DNA of 64,000 nucleotides from Defluviicoccus sp. bin129 (GTDB lineage: Bacteria > Pseudomonadota > Alphaproteobacteria > MPNO01): positions 1 through 64,000 of the forward strand of contig MPNO01000013.1 in NCBI GenBank assembly GCA_002239065.1. The letters run 5' to 3'. Below the pieces are notes generated by a model that saw nothing but the letters and a program-made list of their open reading frames with translations, ran no database searches and was not told the DNA's origin. Of the stretch, positions 28,943-38,465 are shown piece after piece. How positions within the stretch are numbered: position 1 is the first letter of the stretch; every line of letters starts with the position of its first letter. Both the position numbers and the translations under genes were made by a program.

Positions 28943-29818
28943 ATGTTCAACGGCTCAATCTGCGCGTTGATCACCCCGTTCCGGGACGGCGCGGTCGACG
29001 AGGCGGCCTACGAGGCGTTCATCGACTGGCAGATCGAAGAGGGCACCAGCGCCGTGGTTCCCTGCGGCACGACGGGCGAGTCGCCCACGCTGAGCCACGA
29101 AGAGCACCGGCGGGTGACGGAGATCTGCATCGGCGTCGCCAAAGGGCGGGTGCCGGTGATCGCCGGCACCGGGTCGAACTGCACCGAAGAGGCGGTCGAG
29201 CTGACGCGCCATGCCAAGGAGGCCGGCGCCGACGCCGCGCTGGTGGTGACGCCGTATTACAACAAGCCCACCCAGGAGGGGCTCTTCCGGCACTACAAGG
29301 CGCTCAACGACGCGGCCGACCTGCCGATCGTCATCTACAACATCCCCGGGCGCTCGATCGTCGACATGACGGTCGAGACCATGGCCCGGCTCGCCGAGCT
29401 GCCCAACATCGTGGGCGTGAAGGACGCGACCGCCGACGTGTCGCGCGCCACCCAGCAGCGGCTCGCGGCGGGGGCCGATTTCTGCCAGCTCTCCGGCGAG
29501 GACGTCACCCAGCTCGGCTTCCTCGCCCAGGGCGGGGACGGCTGCATCTCGGTGACCGCCAATCTCGCGCCCAAGGACATGTCGGAGATGCACCGCGCCT
29601 GGCAGGACAGCGAGGTGGACGCCGCCCAGCGCATCAACGAGCGCCTGATGCCGCTCCATTCCGGCCTGTTCTGCGAGACCAGCCCGGGCCCGGTGAAGTA
29701 CGGCGCGAGCCTGCTCGGCAAGTGCCTGCCCGACACCCGGCTGCCGCTCTGCGAGATCGCCGACAGCTCCCGGCGCACGGTCGAAGACGCGATGCGCTCC
29801 GCCGGGCTCCTCAATTGA
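28943..29818 (+). CDS. dapA: 4-hydroxy-tetrahydrodipicolinate synthase
   Basis: 291 residues, a TIM-barrel class I aldolase condensing pyruvate with aspartate semialdehyde in lysine/diaminopimelate synthesis. Schiff-base Lys160 (VGVKDATAD), Tyr132 (IYNIPGR), Thr43-Thr44 (GTTGESPTL) and Tyr106 are all present. GGAGG lies 5 bases before the ATG; the in-frame sequence upstream is repeat DNA and not part of the protein. Four bases separate it from smpB, an arrangement common in alphaproteobacteria. Confidence 0.96.
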   Translation: MFNGSICALITPFRDGAVDEAAYEAFIDWQIEEGTSAVVPCGTTGESPTLSHEEHRRVTEICIGVAKGRVPVIAGTGSNCTEEAVELTRHAKEAGADAALVVTPYYNKPTQEGLFRHYKALNDAADLPIVIYNIPGRSIVDMTVETMARLAELPNIVGVKDATADVSRATQQRLAAGADFCQLSGEDVTQLGFLAQGGDGCISVTANLAPKDMSEMHRAWQDSEVDAAQRINERLMPLHSGLFCETSPGPVKYGASLLGKCLPDTRLPLCEIADSSRRTVEDAMRSAGLLN

Positions 29819-29822
29819 CGGC

Positions 29823-30287
29823 ATGGCGCGGGAGACCACCCGGGTCGCGGCGGATAACCGCAAGGCACGACGCAACTACTCGATCGAGTCCTCGCTCGAG
29901 GCCGGGATCCAGCTGACCGGCAGCGAGGTGAAGTCGCTGCGCGCCGGGCGGGCGAACATCTCCGAAGCCTATGCGCGGCCGGTCGAGCGCGAGATCTTCC
30001 TGGTCAACGCGCATATCGACGAGTACGAGCAGGCGGGCCCCGCCGGGCACGACGCCAGGCGCCCGCGCAAGCTCTTGTTGCAGCGCCGCCAGATCGACCG
30101 CCTGCTCGGCGCGGTGCAGCGCGAGGGCGCGACCATGGTGCCGCTCAGGCTCTATTTCAACGACCGCGGCATCGCCAAGCTCGAGCTCGGCCTGGCCCAC
30201 GGCAAGCGCCAGTACGACAAGCGCCAGACCGAGAAGAAGCGCGACTGGCAGCGCCAGCAGGCGCGGCTGCTGCGCGGCAAGGACTGA
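29823..30287 (+). CDS. smpB: SsrA-binding protein SmpB
   Basis: 154 residues, tmRNA partner for rescue of stalled ribosomes. The N-terminal [40 protein letters not shown] and the basic C-terminal tail [25 protein letters not shown] are canonical. Likely cotranscribed with dapA. The 260 bases after it contain no gene I can support; conserved synteny is broken here by the HEPN pair. Confidence 0.96.
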   Translation: MARETTRVAADNRKARRNYSIESSLEAGIQLTGSEVKSLRAGRANISEAYARPVEREIFLVNAHIDEYEQAGPAGHDARRPRKLLLQRRQIDRLLGAVQREGATMVPLRLYFNDRGIAKLELGLAHGKRQYDKRQTEKKRDWQRQQARLLRGKD

Positions 30288-30547
30288 CCCGGCCGGGCCG
30301 GCTCGCCGGCTGTCGCGGGAAGCCGGTGCGGCGCGAGCGGGCTTCAGGAAGATGCGCGGCGACCACGACGCGGACGCCCCCCGGCCCGGGTGGCGCTGTC
30401 GCCGAGGCGAGGCGAGGCAGGGACTCCGGGGTCGGCGATACTACCGACGATTGAATTCGTACATTGCCGCGACCATGCTCCCGACCGAGGCTGCTGCGCG
30501 GTGTCCCTGCCGGCATCGTGGACGGGGGCGACAACCTCGGTGAGGCG

Positions 30548-30826
30548 ATGCAAATGGAAATCTCGGCACAGTCGATCGAACAGGCCCTGCTGCGTCTCCC
30601 CCGGCTCCCGACGCCGGTATCCGAGTGGCGGGTCAGGACCGGCCCCGATTCCACCGACGATCCCGCCGTCTGGGTTCGGGCCGTTCTGAGCCATGACGAC
30701 GTCGACGCCGACACCCGCCACCTGCTCCGTCGGATGATCCGTGAACGCGTCCGCGAGGAAGCCGGCACCCACGTCCTGGTCTATGTCCGCTTCCCCACCG
30801 CATCCGAAATCGAGCAGGCCAGGTGA
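30548..30826 (+). CDS. Small unknown protein coupled to a HEPN-like gene
   Basis: 92 residues: MQMEISAQSIEQALLRLP, then SEWRVRTGPDSTDDPAVWVRAVLSHDDVDADTRHLLRRMIRERVREE and THVLVYVRFPTASEIEQ. The pattern of beta strand, acidic loop, Arg-rich helix and final strand suggests a compact alpha/beta fold. It overlaps the following HEPN-like gene by four bases (GTGA), so they were a translation-coupled pair. I do not recognise a named family and see no intact nucleotidyltransferase GS-x-DxD motif. It could be the antitoxin-like partner of the HEPN protein. A second ATG two codons later is also possible. Confidence 0.65.
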   Translation: MQMEISAQSIEQALLRLPRLPTPVSEWRVRTGPDSTDDPAVWVRAVLSHDDVDADTRHLLRRMIRERVREEAGTHVLVYVRFPTASEIEQAR

Positions 30827-31062
30827 CCCTGCACGCGGATCTCCTGAAACAGGCTCGCTTCCTCGCCCGGAAGGAGCCCAGGAGACCCTCGCAGGCCAGC
30901 CTCCGCCGGGCCGTGTCCGCTACCTGCCACGCCCTGTTTCACCTGCTTGTCGACGAAGCGACGAAGCTCATGCTGTCCGGCCACGCCCGCGGCCCGCTCG
31001 GCAATTGTCTGGCACGCGCGTTCAACTCTCACCGCGTTGCTCGCATACCGACAGATGCACGG
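30823..31062 (+). pseudogene. HEPN-domain-like protein, C-terminally truncated
   Basis: Starting at a GTG that overlaps the previous stop: MTLHADLLKQARFLARKE, RRPSQASLRRAVSATCHALFHLLVDEATKLML, GPLGNCLARAF. This matches the first half of small HEPN-like proteins (LL.QA..LA...P..AS.RRAVS.AYYALFHLL). Where relatives have Tyr-Tyr, this copy has Cys-His. Similarity ends by about residue 70-75, and the frame then runs on antisense through the uracil-DNA glycosylase gene. So the 3' half (about 70-80 codons) appears deleted at the junction with that gene. Inferred remnant of a HEPN toxin-like pair. Confidence 0.6.
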
Positions 31063-31704
31063 CTAGCCGCGGTCGAGCGTCTCCCGGAGGATCGCGAAGA
31101 CGGCGTGGAACATCGCTTCGGTGAGCCGGCCGGTATTCAGGTTGTAGCGCGAGCAGTGGTAGCTGTCGGCGAGCACCGGGCCGCCGTCGAGCGGGTGCAT
31201 CGCGCCGTGGCCGAATTTGAGGTCGGCGAGCCGGCGGCCGAGCGCGCGGACCACCGAGGCATGGGCGACGGTGCCGAGCGCCAGGATGACGGCGAGCCGC
31301 GGCATCGCCTCGATCTCGCCGGCCAGGAACCGGCGGCAGGCGTTCGCCTCGGCGCCCAGCGGCCGGTTCTCCGGCGGCACGCAGCGCACCGCGTTGGTCA
31401 CCCGGCAATCGACCAGGGCGAGACCGTCATCCGCGCGCCGGTCGTAGCGTCCCGTCGCGAAGTCGAAATCGAGCAGGGTGGCGTAGAGCAGGTCGCCCGC
31501 GTAGTCGCCGGTGAACGGGCGCCCGGTCCGGTTGGCGCCGCGCAGCCCCGGGGCCAGCCCGACGACGAGCAGGCGGGCATCGAGCGGGCCGAAGGAGGCG
31601 ACCGGCGCGTTGTGCCAGCCGGGCTCGGCGGCGCGGTGGCGCTCGCGAAATTCGCCCAGGCGGGGGCACAGCCCGCAATCCCGCGGCGGCTGGCTCGGCT
31701 CCAT
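31063..31704 (-). CDS. Uracil-DNA glycosylase, family 5 (UdgB-like)
   Basis: 213 residues. Four cysteines for a [4Fe-4S] cluster are Cys10, Cys13, Cys108 and Cys123. Motif A is GLAPGLRGANRTGRPFTGDYAG (49-70) and motif B is HCSRYNLNTGRLT (183-195). Family 5 enzymes lack the usual catalytic Asp/Asn in motif A and remove uracil and other deaminated bases. The sequence start at MEPSQPPRDCGLCPRLGEF is preferred over an upstream in-frame start. It is convergent with the HEPN fragment, which ends inside or at its stop. Confidence 0.9.
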   Translation of the reverse strand: MEPSQPPRDCGLCPRLGEFRERHRAAEPGWHNAPVASFGPLDARLLVVGLAPGLRGANRTGRPFTGDYAGDLLYATLLDFDFATGRYDRRADDGLALVDCRVTNAVRCVPPENRPLGAEANACRRFLAGEIEAMPRLAVILALGTVAHASVVRALGRRLADLKFGHGAMHPLDGGPVLADSYHCSRYNLNTGRLTEAMFHAVFAILRETLDRG

Positions 31705-31724
31705 CGGTTGCCGGCGGCGGCCGG

Positions 31725-32333
31725 TCAGTCGGCGTCCACGGTGTCCAAATCGGGCCGCGCCGGCGTCGGCATGCGGCTCTCCGCGTGGCGGCTCTCGGTC
31801 TGGCGCGGGGCGCGCGCGATCTGCGGCGCGAGGTCCTGCAATTCGATGAAGCAATCGGCCTGGCGGCGCAGCTCGTCGGCGACCATCGGCGGCGAGGAGC
31901 GCAGCGTGGACACCACGCTGACCCGCACCGCCTCGCGCTGGACCGCCTCGATCAGCCGGCGGAAGTCGCCGTCGCCGGAGAACAGGACGATATGGTCGAC
32001 CTTCTCGGCCATCTCCATCACGTCGATGGCGAGCTCGATGTCCATGTTGCCCTTGATCTTGCGGCGCCCCATCGCGTCGGTGAATTCCTTGGTCGGCTTG
32101 GTGACCAGCGTGTAGCCGTTATAGTCCAGCCAGTCGACCAGCGGGCGGATCGGCGAATATTCCTGATCCTCCACCAGGGCGGTGTAGTAGAATGCCCGCA
32201 CCAGCCGGCCCTGGGCGGAAAACAGCTCCAACAGGCTCTTGTAGTCGATGTCGAAGCCGAGCGCCCGGGCCGCCGAATACAGATTCGAGCCGTCGATGAA
32301 GATGGCAATGCGTTCCTGCGGATGAAATTTCAT
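31725..32333 (-). CDS. NYN-domain protein (LabA/DUF88 type)
   Basis: 202 residues. The PIN-like NYN nuclease fold shows its acidic residues in IAIFIDGSNLYSAAR (Asp14), KGNMDIELAIDVME and LFSGDGDFRRLIEAV. Such proteins are predicted RNases of the LabA/DUF88 group. The last 30 residues are low complexity. It lies 20 bases upstream of the glycosylase gene in the same direction, and divergently from folK; the smpB/NYN/folK neighbourhood is common in alphaproteobacteria. Confidence 0.92.
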   Translation of the reverse strand: MKFHPQERIAIFIDGSNLYSAARALGFDIDYKSLLELFSAQGRLVRAFYYTALVEDQEYSPIRPLVDWLDYNGYTLVTKPTKEFTDAMGRRKIKGNMDIELAIDVMEMAEKVDHIVLFSGDGDFRRLIEAVQREAVRVSVVSTLRSSPPMVADELRRQADCFIELQDLAPQIARAPRQTESRHAESRMPTPARPDLDTVDAD

Positions 32334-32461
32334 GGGTTTCGCGCCCACCTTTCCGACACTGCCCAGCAACGGCGATCGCTTGCCCAGTCTAGCGCCCCGC
32401 ACCGGTGCTTGTACATCTCTCGCACTATTCTCTTTCTGCGTGTTGCCATGCCAATACTGCG

Positions 32462-33061
32462 ATGACCGATGATACGGGCAAGCTCCCCGATGGGGAGTTC
32501 ACAACTTCGTTAGCGGCCGGCGAAGACGGAATCTTCGTCGCCATCGGCTCCAATTTGCCGCTCTGCGCGGGCGGATCGCCGCTGGAGAGCTGCGAGCGGG
32601 CCCTGCTCGCCCTGGCGCGGGAGCCGGTGACCGTGGCGGCGCGGTCGCGCTGGTACCGGTCGGCCCCGGTCCCCGCCTCCGACCAGCCCGACTTCGTCAA
32701 CGGCGTGGCGCGGATCGAGACCGCGCTGCCGCCCGGCCGCCTGCTGGCGGCGCTGCATGCCGTCGCGGACCGGCTCCGGCGGCGCGGGCGGGCGCGCAAC
32801 GAGGCGCGGGCGATCGATCTCGACCTGATCGCCTATGGCCGGCTGTGCCGCGATCCCGGCCCGTCGGGCGGCGGCCCGGTGCTGCCGCATCCGCGGCTCG
32901 GCGAGCGCGCCTTCGTGCTGTTGCCGCTCGGCGAGCTCGCGCCCGGCTGGCGCCATCCCGGCAGCGGACGGACGCTCTCCCGGCTGGTTGCCGCGCTGCC
33001 GCCCGGGCAAAGCTGCGAGCCGCTCCCCCACGGCCCCGATACGCGGTCCCGATGTTATTGA
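32462..33061 (+). CDS. folK: 2-amino-4-hydroxy-6-hydroxymethyldihydropteridine pyrophosphokinase
   Basis: 199 residues, transfers pyrophosphate from ATP to the pterin in folate synthesis. FVAIGSNLP near residue 29, RSRWYRSAPV, QPDFVNGVARIET and the signature RAIDLDLIAYG are visible. The N-terminal 25 residues are an extension relative to E. coli FolK. It heads the plus-strand housekeeping run; rpoZ begins 70 bases later with an AT-rich spacer that should contain a promoter. Confidence 0.92.
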   Translation: MTDDTGKLPDGEFTTSLAAGEDGIFVAIGSNLPLCAGGSPLESCERALLALAREPVTVAARSRWYRSAPVPASDQPDFVNGVARIETALPPGRLLAALHAVADRLRRRGRARNEARAIDLDLIAYGRLCRDPGPSGGGPVLPHPRLGERAFVLLPLGELAPGWRHPGSGRTLSRLVAALPPGQSCEPLPHGPDTRSRCY

Positions 33062-33131
33062 TTTTGCTTGATAATCGCGGCGCATTGCCCTATATCTTGC
33101 GCGACAACCCATATTGGAGAGCGAAGCAGCG

Positions 33132-33569
33132 ATGGCGCGGGTTACCGTAGAGGACTGTATCCTAAAGATTCCGAACCGCTTCCAGCTGGTCATGGTGGCG
33201 GCGCAGCGCTCGCGCGAGCTGTCGATCGGGGCCGAGCTGACCGTCGACCGCGACAACGACAAGAACCCGGTGGTGGCGCTGCGCGAGATCGCCGACGAGA
33301 CCGTCGATAGCGAGGAGATCGAGTCCTCGCTGGTCCGCAGCCTGCAGAAATACGTCGATGTCGAGGAGCAGGTCGACGAGAGCGACGCCTTCCTCGCGGC
33401 CGAGGAGGCGTTCGGCGATTTCGTCCGGATGGGCTTCCACCGCGCCGACGCGGCCGCGCCGACGCCGGCCGAGAGCGTCGAGTCGGGGCCCCAGATGGTC
33501 GCCTTCCAGGACATCTCGGAGGCCGAGGCGATGAACGAGGCGGACGGTCCGGCGCCGGACGACGTCTGA
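33132..33569 (+). CDS. rpoZ: RNA polymerase omega subunit
   Basis: 145 residues. [36 protein letters not shown] is the conserved omega core, followed by [11 protein letters not shown] and an acidic C-terminal extension typical of alphaproteobacteria. Omega supports RNA polymerase assembly and forms part of a ppGpp site, which fits its place directly before the (p)ppGpp synthetase gene. The ATG at 33132 matches the family start better than an ATG-like start six codons upstream. Confidence 0.95.
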   Translation: MARVTVEDCILKIPNRFQLVMVAAQRSRELSIGAELTVDRDNDKNPVVALREIADETVDSEEIESSLVRSLQKYVDVEEQVDESDAFLAAEEAFGDFVRMGFHRADAAAPTPAESVESGPQMVAFQDISEAEAMNEADGPAPDDV

Positions 33570-33653
33570 CGGCCGCCGCGCCGCGGCATCGGCCGGCGGG
33601 GGCGGCGGGCATGACGGTGCCGGAGCGGCGGCGGACGGCGATGGATCGGCCCG

Positions 33654-35837
33654 ATGATCCGGCAATATGAGCTTGTCGAGCGGGTCAAGGCCTACGACCC
33701 GGCCGCGGACGAGGATGCGCTGAACCGCGCCTACGTGTTCTCGATGAAGGCGCATGGCAGCCAGACCCGGCATTCCGGCGATCCCTATTTCTCCCATCCC
33801 GTCGAGGTCGCCGGCATCCTCTCCGAACTCAAGCTCGACTGCGCCTCGATCGTCACCGGCCTGCTGCACGACACGGTGGAGGACACCGTCGCCACGCTGC
33901 CCGAGATCGAGTCCCATTTCGGCGGCGAGGTCGCCCGGCTGGTCGACGGGGTGACCAAGCTGTCGCTGCTCGAGCTCCAGTCGGACGACACCCAGCAGGC
34001 CGAGAATTTCCGCAAGCTGCTGCTCGCCAGCTCGCAGGACATCCGCGTCCTGTTGATCAAGCTGGCCGACCGGCTGCACAACATGCGCACGCTGCGACAC
34101 GTGCCCGCCCAGGCCAAGCGCCGGCGGATCGCCGCCGAGACCATGGAGATCTACGCGCCGCTCGCCGAACGGATCGGCATGCAGGAGGTCAAGGACGAGC
34201 TCGCCGAGCTCGCCTTCGTCCATCTCTACCCCGACGCCGCGTCGTCGATCGACAACCGGCTGGGCTATCTGCGCGAGAAATCCGGCGAGTCGATCCCCCA
34301 CATCGTCGAGCGGCTCGACGCGGTGCTGGCCGGCAGCGGGCTCGACGCCGAGGTGTCGGGGCGCATCAAGCGCGCCTACTCGGTGTGGCGCAAGATGCAG
34401 CGCAAGAACATCGACTTCGACCAGCTGTCGGACGTCATGGCGTTCCGCGTCGTGGTCGCCGCGGTCGCGGACTGCTACCGCGCGCTCGGCATCATCCACA
34501 CCGCCTACGCCGTGGTCCCCGACCAGTTCAACGACTACATCTCGACGCCCAAGATGAACGGCTACCAGTCGCTCCATACCTGCGTCATCGGGCCCGAGAA
34601 CCGCCGCATCGAGATCCAGATCCGCACCCGGGAGATGCACCGGATCGCCGAATACGGCGTCGCCGCGCATTGGAGCTACAAGCAGGACGAGGCGAGCACC
34701 GAGGGGCGGCAATATCGCTGGCTGCGCCATCTGCTCGACATCCTGGAACAGGCCTCGGGTCCCGAGGAGTTCCTCGAGCACACCAAGCTGGAGATGTACC
34801 AGGACCAGGTGTTCTGCTTCACCCCGGCGGGCGAGCTCATCGCCCTGCCGCGCGGCGCGACGCCGGTCGATTTCGCCTACGCCGTCCATTCCGAGGTCGG
34901 CGACCGCTGCGTCGGCGCGCGGATCAACGGCCGCGTGATGCCGCTCAGGACCCAGCTCAACAACGGCGACCAGGTCGAGATCGTCACCTCCGAGACCGGC
35001 ACGCCGACGCCGGCCTGGGAGGACATCGTGGTCACCGGCAAGGCGCGCGCCCGGATCCGGCGCTTCGTGCGCAGCGAACGGCGCGAAGAGTTCCTGCGGC
35101 TCGGCAAGGCGATCCTGCAGACCGGCTACCGCGACGCCGGCTACAAGCCGTCCTCCGCGGTGATCAAGCGGGTTCTCGGCCGCTTCGACGTGAAGACCGA
35201 GGACGATCTCTACGCCGCGGTGGGCGAGGGGCTGATCACCGCCACCGACGTCATCGCGGCGATCGCGCCGCGGACGCGGCGCGGCCGCCGGGTCGCCAAG
35301 GGCGGCGACGCGGACGAGACCGCCGACAACGTGGTGCCCTTCGAACGCCGGAAGGGCGCGAACGGGGCCGGCGACACCGTGGCGGTGCCGATCCGCGGCC
35401 TGATCCCCGGCATGGCGGTGCATTACGGCAATTGCTGCCACCCGCTGCCGGGCGACCGGATCGTCGGCATCGTCACGGCGGGCAAGGGGGTGTCGATCCA
35501 CACCATGGATTGCGAAGGCCTGGAAAGCTTCCAGGCGACGCCCGAGAGATGGCTCGACGTCGCCTGGGATTTGGATACCCTGGGCGCCGATTCCCATATC
35601 GGGCGGATCACCATCGTGGTCTCGAACGAGCCCGGGACGCTGGGCAATCTGACGACGATGATCGGCAACCACCTCGGCAACATCAACAATCTGAGGTTCA
35701 CCAACCGGACCCCCGAATTCTTCGAGATGGTGCTCGACATCGAGGTCACCGATTCCGGCCACCTGACCGACATCATCGCAGCGCTCCGGGCGACCCCCTC
35801 GGTCACCTCGGTCGAGCGCGCCCGAAGCCTGTACTGA
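33654..35837 (+). CDS. rsh: Bifunctional (p)ppGpp synthetase/hydrolase (RSH)
   Basis: 727 residues. HD hydrolase domain with His48 (YFSHPVEVA) and His72-Asp73 (LLHDTVEDT); synthetase domain with NGYQSLHTCVIG (about 300-312) and RIEIQIRTREMH; TGS domain (VFCFTPAGELIALPRGATPVDFAYAVHSEVG); a zinc-finger/helical region (YGNCCHPLPGDRIVG) and a C-terminal ACT domain. Both catalytic sites appear intact, so this is the single long RSH of the stringent response. Position rpoZ-rsh-pdxJ is standard in the group. Confidence 0.96.
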   Translation: MIRQYELVERVKAYDPAADEDALNRAYVFSMKAHGSQTRHSGDPYFSHPVEVAGILSELKLDCASIVTGLLHDTVEDTVATLPEIESHFGGEVARLVDGVTKLSLLELQSDDTQQAENFRKLLLASSQDIRVLLIKLADRLHNMRTLRHVPAQAKRRRIAAETMEIYAPLAERIGMQEVKDELAELAFVHLYPDAASSIDNRLGYLREKSGESIPHIVERLDAVLAGSGLDAEVSGRIKRAYSVWRKMQRKNIDFDQLSDVMAFRVVVAAVADCYRALGIIHTAYAVVPDQFNDYISTPKMNGYQSLHTCVIGPENRRIEIQIRTREMHRIAEYGVAAHWSYKQDEASTEGRQYRWLRHLLDILEQASGPEEFLEHTKLEMYQDQVFCFTPAGELIALPRGATPVDFAYAVHSEVGDRCVGARINGRVMPLRTQLNNGDQVEIVTSETGTPTPAWEDIVVTGKARARIRRFVRSERREEFLRLGKAILQTGYRDAGYKPSSAVIKRVLGRFDVKTEDDLYAAVGEGLITATDVIAAIAPRTRRGRRVAKGGDADETADNVVPFERRKGANGAGDTVAVPIRGLIPGMAVHYGNCCHPLPGDRIVGIVTAGKGVSIHTMDCEGLESFQATPERWLDVAWDLDTLGADSHIGRITIVVSNEPGTLGNLTTMIGNHLGNINNLRFTNRTPEFFEMVLDIEVTDSGHLTDIIAALRATPSVTSVERARSLY

Positions 35838-35853
35838 AGCCGGCCCGACCGCG

Positions 35854-36635
35854 ATGCCCGAACGTCTTCGACTGGGAGTGAATATCGACCACGTGGCGAC
35901 CATCCGGAACGCCCGCGGCGGGGGCCCCCCCCACCCCCCTGGGCGCGCCCCCCCCCGGCCCCGGCCCCCCCCGCCCGCCTCGCCGCCGCTTCCGGCGCCG
36001 ACGGCATCACCGCGCATCTCCGCGAGGACCGCCGGCACATGACGGATGGCGACATCGAACGGCTGATCGCCGGTATCGAGCTGCCGCTCAACCTGGAGAT
36101 GGCGGCGACCGACGAGATGCTGGGGATCGCGCTGCGCCACTGCCCGCATGCCGCCTGCATCGTGCCCGAGCGGCGCCAGGAGCGGACCACCGAGGGCGGG
36201 CTCGACGTCGCCGGCGGGCGCGACCGGCTGGCCGGTTTCGTCGACGCCCTCGCCGCCAGGGGAATCCGGGTCTCGCTGTTCATCGAGCCCGAGGCGCGGC
36301 AGATCGAGGCGGCCGCGGCGATCGGCGCGCCGGTGGTCGAGCTGCACACCGGCGCCTATTGCGGTTCCGGCGCCGCGGACGCTCCGGCCCAGCTCGCGCG
36401 CCTCGAGGCGGCGGCCGCCGACGCCGCCGCGCTCGGGCTCGAATGCCATGCCGGGCACGGCATCGCCTTCGACACGGTCGGACCCATCGCCCGCATCGCC
36501 ACCCTCGCCGAGCTCAATATCGGTCACTTCCTGATCGGCGAGGCGATCTTCGACGGGCTCGACCGGGCGATCCGGCGCATGCGGGAGCTGATGGACGCGG
36601 CGCGGCGCGGCGAGCGCGCGAGCGCGCCGGCGTGA
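35854..36635 (+). pseudogene. pdxJ: Pyridoxine 5'-phosphate synthase, frame broken by poly-C tract
   Basis: The N-terminus [23 protein letters not shown] is canonical PdxJ and the frame offset by two reads [26 protein letters not shown] on to a normal C-terminus ([31 protein letters not shown]). Between them, 35921-35980 is replaced by C runs of 6-9 bases, and the expected GRHPDPVRAARLA cannot be read. The correct frame needs one inserted or two removed bases. The enzyme makes pyridoxine phosphate in the DXP-dependent vitamin B6 route. Because flanking codons are undamaged and the gene is in a conserved operon, a sequencing or assembly error is more likely than true inactivation. Confidence 0.85.
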
Positions 36636-37045
36636 TCATCGGCATCGGCACCGATCTGATCGACATCCGGCGTATCGAGCGGACGCTGGAGCGTTTCGGC
36701 GAGCGCTTTCTGGCGCGCGTGTTCACCGAGACCGAGCGGCGCCGTTCGGAACGCCGCGCCGGCAGGGCGGCGAGCTACGCCAAGCGCTTCGCCGCCAAGG
36801 AGGCCTGCGCCAAGGCGCTCGGGACCGGCTTGCGCCGCGGCGTCTACTGGCGCGATCTCGGGGTCGTCAACCTGCCGGGCGGCAAGCCCTCGATGGCGTT
36901 GACCGGGGGCGCCGCCGACCGGCTGGTCGCGCTCACCCCCGACGGCATGACCGCGACGGTCGAGCTCACGATGACCGACGAGCCGCCGCTGGCGCACGCG
37001 ATGGTGGTGATTTCCGCGGTCCGCGACGGGGATGGGTTGCGATGA
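36632..37045 (+). CDS. acpS: Holo-[acyl-carrier-protein] synthase
   Basis: 137 residues from a GTG overlapping the pdxJ stop by four bases. [15 protein letters not shown] carries the Mg-binding Asp, and [26 protein letters not shown] is the AcpS signature with the second acidic residue. It attaches 4'-phosphopantetheine to acyl carrier protein. The stop overlaps the lepB start (ATGA), so pdxJ-acpS-lepB are translationally coupled. Confidence 0.94.
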   Translation: MIIGIGTDLIDIRRIERTLERFGERFLARVFTETERRRSERRAGRAASYAKRFAAKEACAKALGTGLRRGVYWRDLGVVNLPGGKPSMALTGGAADRLVALTPDGMTATVELTMTDEPPLAHAMVVISAVRDGDGLR

Positions 37046-37785
37046 TGGCGACGCGCAGATCGAGCAGGCTCTGGGATACGGTCAAGACGGTGGTGTATGC
37101 GGTGCTGATCGCGCTCGCCGTCCGCACCGTCGCCTTCGAGCCCTTCAACATCCCCTCCGGCTCGATGAAGCCGACGCTGCTGGTCGGCGACTATCTGTTC
37201 GTCTCCAAGTATTCCTACGGCTACAGCCGGCATTCCCTGCCGCTCAGCCTGCCTTTGATCCCCGGGCGGATCCTGATGTCGGAGCCCCAGCGCGGCGACG
37301 TCGCGGTGTTCAAGCTGCCGACCGACGACAAGACCGACTACATCAAGCGCATCGTCGGCCTGCCGGGCGACCGCATCCAGATGCGCGGCGGCCGGCTCCA
37401 TATCAACGGCGAGCGGGTCGCGCGCCGCCGGGTGGTCGATTTCATCGAGATCGACGCGCATGGCCGGCTGCACCGCACCGCGCAGTTCGACGAGACCCTG
37501 CCGAGCGGCCGGACCTACCGCATCCTCGAGCACACCGACCAGGGCCAGCTCGACAACACGCCGGTCTATGCCGTGCCGGCGGGGCATTACTTCGCGATGG
37601 GCGACAACCGGGACAACTCGCTCGACAGCCGGGTGCTGAGCGGCGTCGGCTTCGTGCCGGCCGAGAACCTCGTCGGCCGCGCCGAGATCCTGTTCTTCTC
37701 GATCGACGGCTCGGCCAGCGTGTGGGAATTCTGGCGCTGGCCGAACACGATCCGTTTCAAGCGCTTCTTCGACGCCGTGGAATAG
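37042..37785 (+). CDS. lepB: Signal peptidase I
   Basis: 247 residues, with one N-terminal membrane helix (about 13-31). Catalytic Ser41 is in [14 protein letters not shown] and Lys102 in [12 protein letters not shown]; the box E motif is [12 protein letters not shown]. The enzyme removes signal peptides of exported proteins at the outer face of the inner membrane. Overlaps acpS by four bases; two ATGs are adjacent (37042 and 37045). Confidence 0.95.
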   Translation: MMATRRSSRLWDTVKTVVYAVLIALAVRTVAFEPFNIPSGSMKPTLLVGDYLFVSKYSYGYSRHSLPLSLPLIPGRILMSEPQRGDVAVFKLPTDDKTDYIKRIVGLPGDRIQMRGGRLHINGERVARRRVVDFIEIDAHGRLHRTAQFDETLPSGRTYRILEHTDQGQLDNTPVYAVPAGHYFAMGDNRDNSLDSRVLSGVGFVPAENLVGRAEILFFSIDGSASVWEFWRWPNTIRFKRFFDAVE

Positions 37786-37787
37786 AC

Positions 37788-38465
37788 TTGTCCGGCGAGG
37801 ACGCATTCCAGGAGATCGAAGCCGCGCTCGGCTATCGCTTCGCCGACCGCGCCCTGCTCGAGGAGGCGCTGACCCACGCGAGCGCCGCCGGGACCGACCG
37901 CCCGTCCCTCGAAAGGCTCGAATTCCTCGGCGACCGGGTGCTCGGGCTCGGGCTCGCTTCCCTGCTGGCCGGGGCGCATCCCGACGACGGCCCCGGCGAC
38001 CTCGCGCGCCGCCACGCCACGCTCGCCAGCGGCGACACCGTGGCCGCGATCGGCCGCGAGATCGGGCTGCACCGGCACATCCGCATCGACCGGGGTTTCG
38101 ACCGCGACGCGCTGCCGCCGTCGGTCGTCGAGGACAGCTGCGAGGCGGTGATCGGGGCGGTCTACCGCGACGGCGGCCATGACGCGGCGATGGCGGTGGT
38201 GGCCTGGTTCTGGGGCTCCATGATCGGCGACCGGCCGCCGCCCGACCCGAAGACCGCGCTGCAGGAATGGGCGCAGGCGCGCGCGCTGCCGCTGCCGGCC
38301 TACGCGCTGGTGGCGACCGACGGCCCGCCGCACGCGCCGGTGCTGACCGTCGAGGCCCGCATCGATGGGTTCGAGCCGGTGCGCGCGAGCGCGGGAACCA
38401 AGCGCGCCGCGGAACAGGCCGCCGCCCGCGACCTGCTCGACATCACGGCCGCCGCCGGTGGCTGA
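37788..38465 (+). CDS. rnc: Ribonuclease III
   Basis: 225 residues from a TTG two bases after the lepB stop; no in-frame ATG or GTG is suitably placed. The nuclease domain has ERLEFLGDRVLGL (42-54; Glu45 and Asp49) and EDSCEAVIGAVYRDGG (115-130; Asp116, Glu119). The C-terminal double-stranded RNA-binding domain begins DPKTALQEWAQARAL and ends TKRAAEQAAARDLL. It processes rRNA and other duplex RNA. Era begins within its last codons. Confidence 0.94.
   Translation: MSGEDAFQEIEAALGYRFADRALLEEALTHASAAGTDRPSLERLEFLGDRVLGLGLASLLAGAHPDDGPGDLARRHATLASGDTVAAIGREIGLHRHIRIDRGFDRDALPPSVVEDSCEAVIGAVYRDGGHDAAMAVVAWFWGSMIGDRPPPDPKTALQEWAQARALPLPAYALVATDGPPHAPVLTVEARIDGFEPVRASAGTKRAAEQAAARDLLDITAAAGG

Noticed and set aside
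28442..28974. Frames encoding repeated 14-residue units in the phaR-dapA spacer
   Set aside because: The 42-bp repeat is divisible by three and so stays open in several frames; unit losses of one base break each frame, and no start signals exist.
30288..30547. Small gene or tmRNA-like RNA after smpB
   Set aside because: No start site, conserved protein pattern, or tRNA-like acceptor/T-arm could be supported; open frames here are short and compositionally random.
35854..36042. Separate proline-rich 62-residue protein
   Set aside because: Its start is the PdxJ N-terminus and the proline-rich part is the poly-C artefact or tract read in frame.
33162..36527. About 1120-codon minus-strand frame over rpoZ, rsh and pdxJ
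   Set aside because: Lies antisense to three recognised genes and has low-complexity composition; a high-GC shadow.
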